Origin: an uncultured Anaerovibrio sp.
GTDB taxonomy: Bacteria > Bacillota > Negativicutes > Selenomonadales > Selenomonadaceae
Assembly: GCA_902785445.1 (NCBI GenBank)
Contig: CACZYN010000111.1
Span: forward strand, 1-6,442
Direction of reading: 5' to 3'
Length of the DNA stretch: 6,442 nucleotides
A program made the position numbers and the translations under genes. Of the stretch, positions 5,406 through 6,442 are shown one piece after another. The notes beneath the pieces were generated by a model. That model made no database searches, had not been told where the DNA came from, and saw only the letters and a program-made list of their open reading frames with translations. Each line of letters begins with the position of its first letter. Positions within the stretch are counted from its first letter, which is position 1.

Positions 5406-6014
5406 ATGGTGGCTGAACAGGAAAAGATGGGCCGGCGTGAGCAAAAAAAGTTAAAGGCCCGCAATGAAATACTGGATGCAGCGGTGAGCCAGTTCACCCA
5501 AAAGGGCTTTTTGGAGACATCCATTGCGGATATTATGAAAGAGGCCGATATGGGGTTGGGCACCTTTTACAACTATTTCTCCTCTAAGGAGGATGTTTTG
5601 CTGAAGCTCTTGAACAGGTCAGCCGAAAGCTTTGGGCAGCGAATGACGGCTATTATGCAGGAGACCTCCAGCAATCGAGAGATATTGCATGAAATGGTTA
5701 TGTTTACGGCCCGTTTGGTGGCAGAAAACCGTTATCTGTTGCCTTTGTTGTTCACCGAGGCCATGGGGCATTCCCGTTCCAAGGGAAGTCGTCCTGAGGG
5801 TATGGACCCGCCGAAGTTTATGGGGGCTTTTTTGAATATTATTCGTAACGGCCAGGAAAAGGGTGAATTTCGTCAGGATGTATCGGCGGAAATTATCTCG
5901 GAATTATTTCATTCCATGTTTCAGGGAGCGGCTTATAGCCGTGTAGATATTTCCTTTGAGGAAAATATCGAGATGAAGCTAAAACTGCTTATTGCGGGAA
6001 TAAGTAAAGACTAA
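5406..6014 (+). CDS. TetR/AcrR-family transcriptional regulator
   Basis: The 202-residue protein has the N-terminal TetR DNA-binding domain. A first helix around 16-34 (KARNEILDAAVSQF) is followed by the helix-turn-helix at about 38-62, with TSIADIMKEADMGLGTFYNY and then FSSKEDVL, the typical pattern of the family. The C-terminal part (about 65-202) is helical and divergent, as expected for ligand binding and dimerisation, so the inducer cannot be predicted. ATG 5406 is chosen because of the AAGGAGG directly before it; the frame is open to ATG 5379. Most members repress their own promoter and a neighbouring gene, and a palindrome lies upstream. The next gene, a NirJ-like radical SAM protein, starts 25 bases after the stop, so the two are probably cotranscribed. 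Confidence 0.93.
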   Translation: MVAEQEKMGRREQKKLKARNEILDAAVSQFTQKGFLETSIADIMKEADMGLGTFYNYFSSKEDVLLKLLNRSAESFGQRMTAIMQETSSNREILHEMVMFTARLVAENRYLLPLLFTEAMGHSRSKGSRPEGMDPPKFMGAFLNIIRNGQEKGEFRQDVSAEIISELFHSMFQGAAYSRVDISFEENIEMKLKLLIAGISKD

Positions 6015-6039
6015 ACTATAGATTAATAGGGGATACAAG

Positions 6040-6442
6040 ATGATTAGCGTTACCAAGTTATTATTTGCCAGAGAATATTATGGTGATTCCTTGCGATATA
6101 CCAAGGGTGCCAGCAGAGTGAAAAATGGTGCCGGAGAAGGTATGGGACCAGTGGTGGTATGGAACAGCACTAAAACCTGTAACTTGAAGTGTCGTCACTG
6201 CTATATGAATTCTGACAGTAAAAAGTATCAGAATGAATTAACCACCCAGGAGGCCAAGACCTTTATTGATGATTTGGCAGATTTTAAGGTACCGGTACTG
6301 TTGTTTTCCGGTGGAGAGCCCCTTATTCGGCCAGATTTTTTTGAGCTGGCGGAATACGCCCAAAAGAAGGGGGTCAGACCAACCCTGTCTACTAATGGAA
6401 CCCTTATTACCCGGGAGGTGGCCCAGCGTTTAAAAGACATTG
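6040..6442 (+). CDS. NirJ-like radical SAM protein (putative heme/heme d1 biosynthesis type), 5' part, cut by window end
   Basis: 134 codons are visible before the window ends. The N-terminus MISVTKLLFAREYYGDSLRY, followed by GEGMGPVVVWNSTKTC, resembles the NirJ1-type radical SAM proteins annotated as putative heme d1 biosynthesis enzymes in anaerobic Firmicutes, which are related to AhbC/AhbD of the siroheme-dependent heme route. Cys47, Cys51 and Cys54 (CNLKCRHC) form the CxxxCxxC motif for the 4Fe-4S cluster. SGGEPL (90-95) is the SAM-binding motif, and LSTNGTLI (116-123) follows. A C-terminal SPASM-type region would be expected but lies outside. AGGGG (6028-6032) precedes the ATG by seven bases. 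Radical SAM membership is certain. The NirJ1 assignment is recalled similarity, and other SPASM peptide-maturing enzymes remain possible. Confidence 0.85.
   Translation, partial: MISVTKLLFAREYYGDSLRYTKGASRVKNGAGEGMGPVVVWNSTKTCNLKCRHCYMNSDSKKYQNELTTQEAKTFIDDLADFKVPVLLFSGGEPLIRPDFFELAEYAQKKGVRPTLSTNGTLITREVAQRLKDI

Overview
The window looks like chromosomal DNA from an anaerobic Firmicutes-type bacterium, most likely a Negativicutes (Selenomonadales-like) species. This is inferred from the gene set: a selenium/molybdenum-hydroxylase accessory protein of the YqeB (EF2563) family, a TatD-linked radical SAM enzyme, a NirJ-like radical SAM enzyme, a FtsW/SpoVE-type protein, and strong AGGAGG-type ribosome binding sites. 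No database search was possible, so the taxonomic call is tentative. All protein genes read on the + strand.

Layout. Positions 1-156 hold the C-terminal end of a regulator with a Fis-type helix-turn-helix, probably a sigma-54-dependent activator. An intergenic region with a long imperfect palindrome (165-291) follows. From 330 to 4961 six tightly packed genes look like one operon: trmB (tRNA m7G46 methyltransferase), a FtsW/SpoVE-type peptidoglycan polymerase, a PfkB-type pyridoxal/pyridoxamine kinase, a TatD-linked radical SAM protein, a YqeB-like protein and an unrecognised 119-residue protein. Gaps are -4, 35, 18, 21 and -13 bases. The operon ends at a second long palindrome (4969-5105) whose 18-bp outer stem is followed by a short T-run. 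Next comes a self-contained tRNA-Arg(ACG) gene with a near-consensus promoter, an encoded CCA end and its own terminator. A new unit then starts: a TetR-family regulator with a candidate operator, and 25 bases later a NirJ-type radical SAM gene cut by the window end.

The most unusual feature is that the two intergenic palindromes are copies of the same element in opposite orientation. Read on the - strand for the first copy and the + strand for the second, they share a core of about 56 bases at roughly 79% identity (hand alignment). They also share a fold: an outer stem, a GGAC/GGGG clamp, a 10-bp inner stem that keeps pairing despite three compensatory base-pair changes, a TAGTACCACTAGG motif, and a small GC-GNRA-GC hairpin whose loop sequence changes but stays GNRA. 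The outer-stem sequences differ between copies, so selection appears to act on folding as well as on the core sequence. I do not recognise it as a named RNA family; it may be an ERIC-like dispersed palindrome or a structured RNA.

Functionally, the operon mixes tRNA modification, cell-wall synthesis, vitamin B6 salvage and redox or metal cofactor functions, with no single pathway evident. The TetR/NirJ pair suggests regulated tetrapyrrole or heme-related chemistry.
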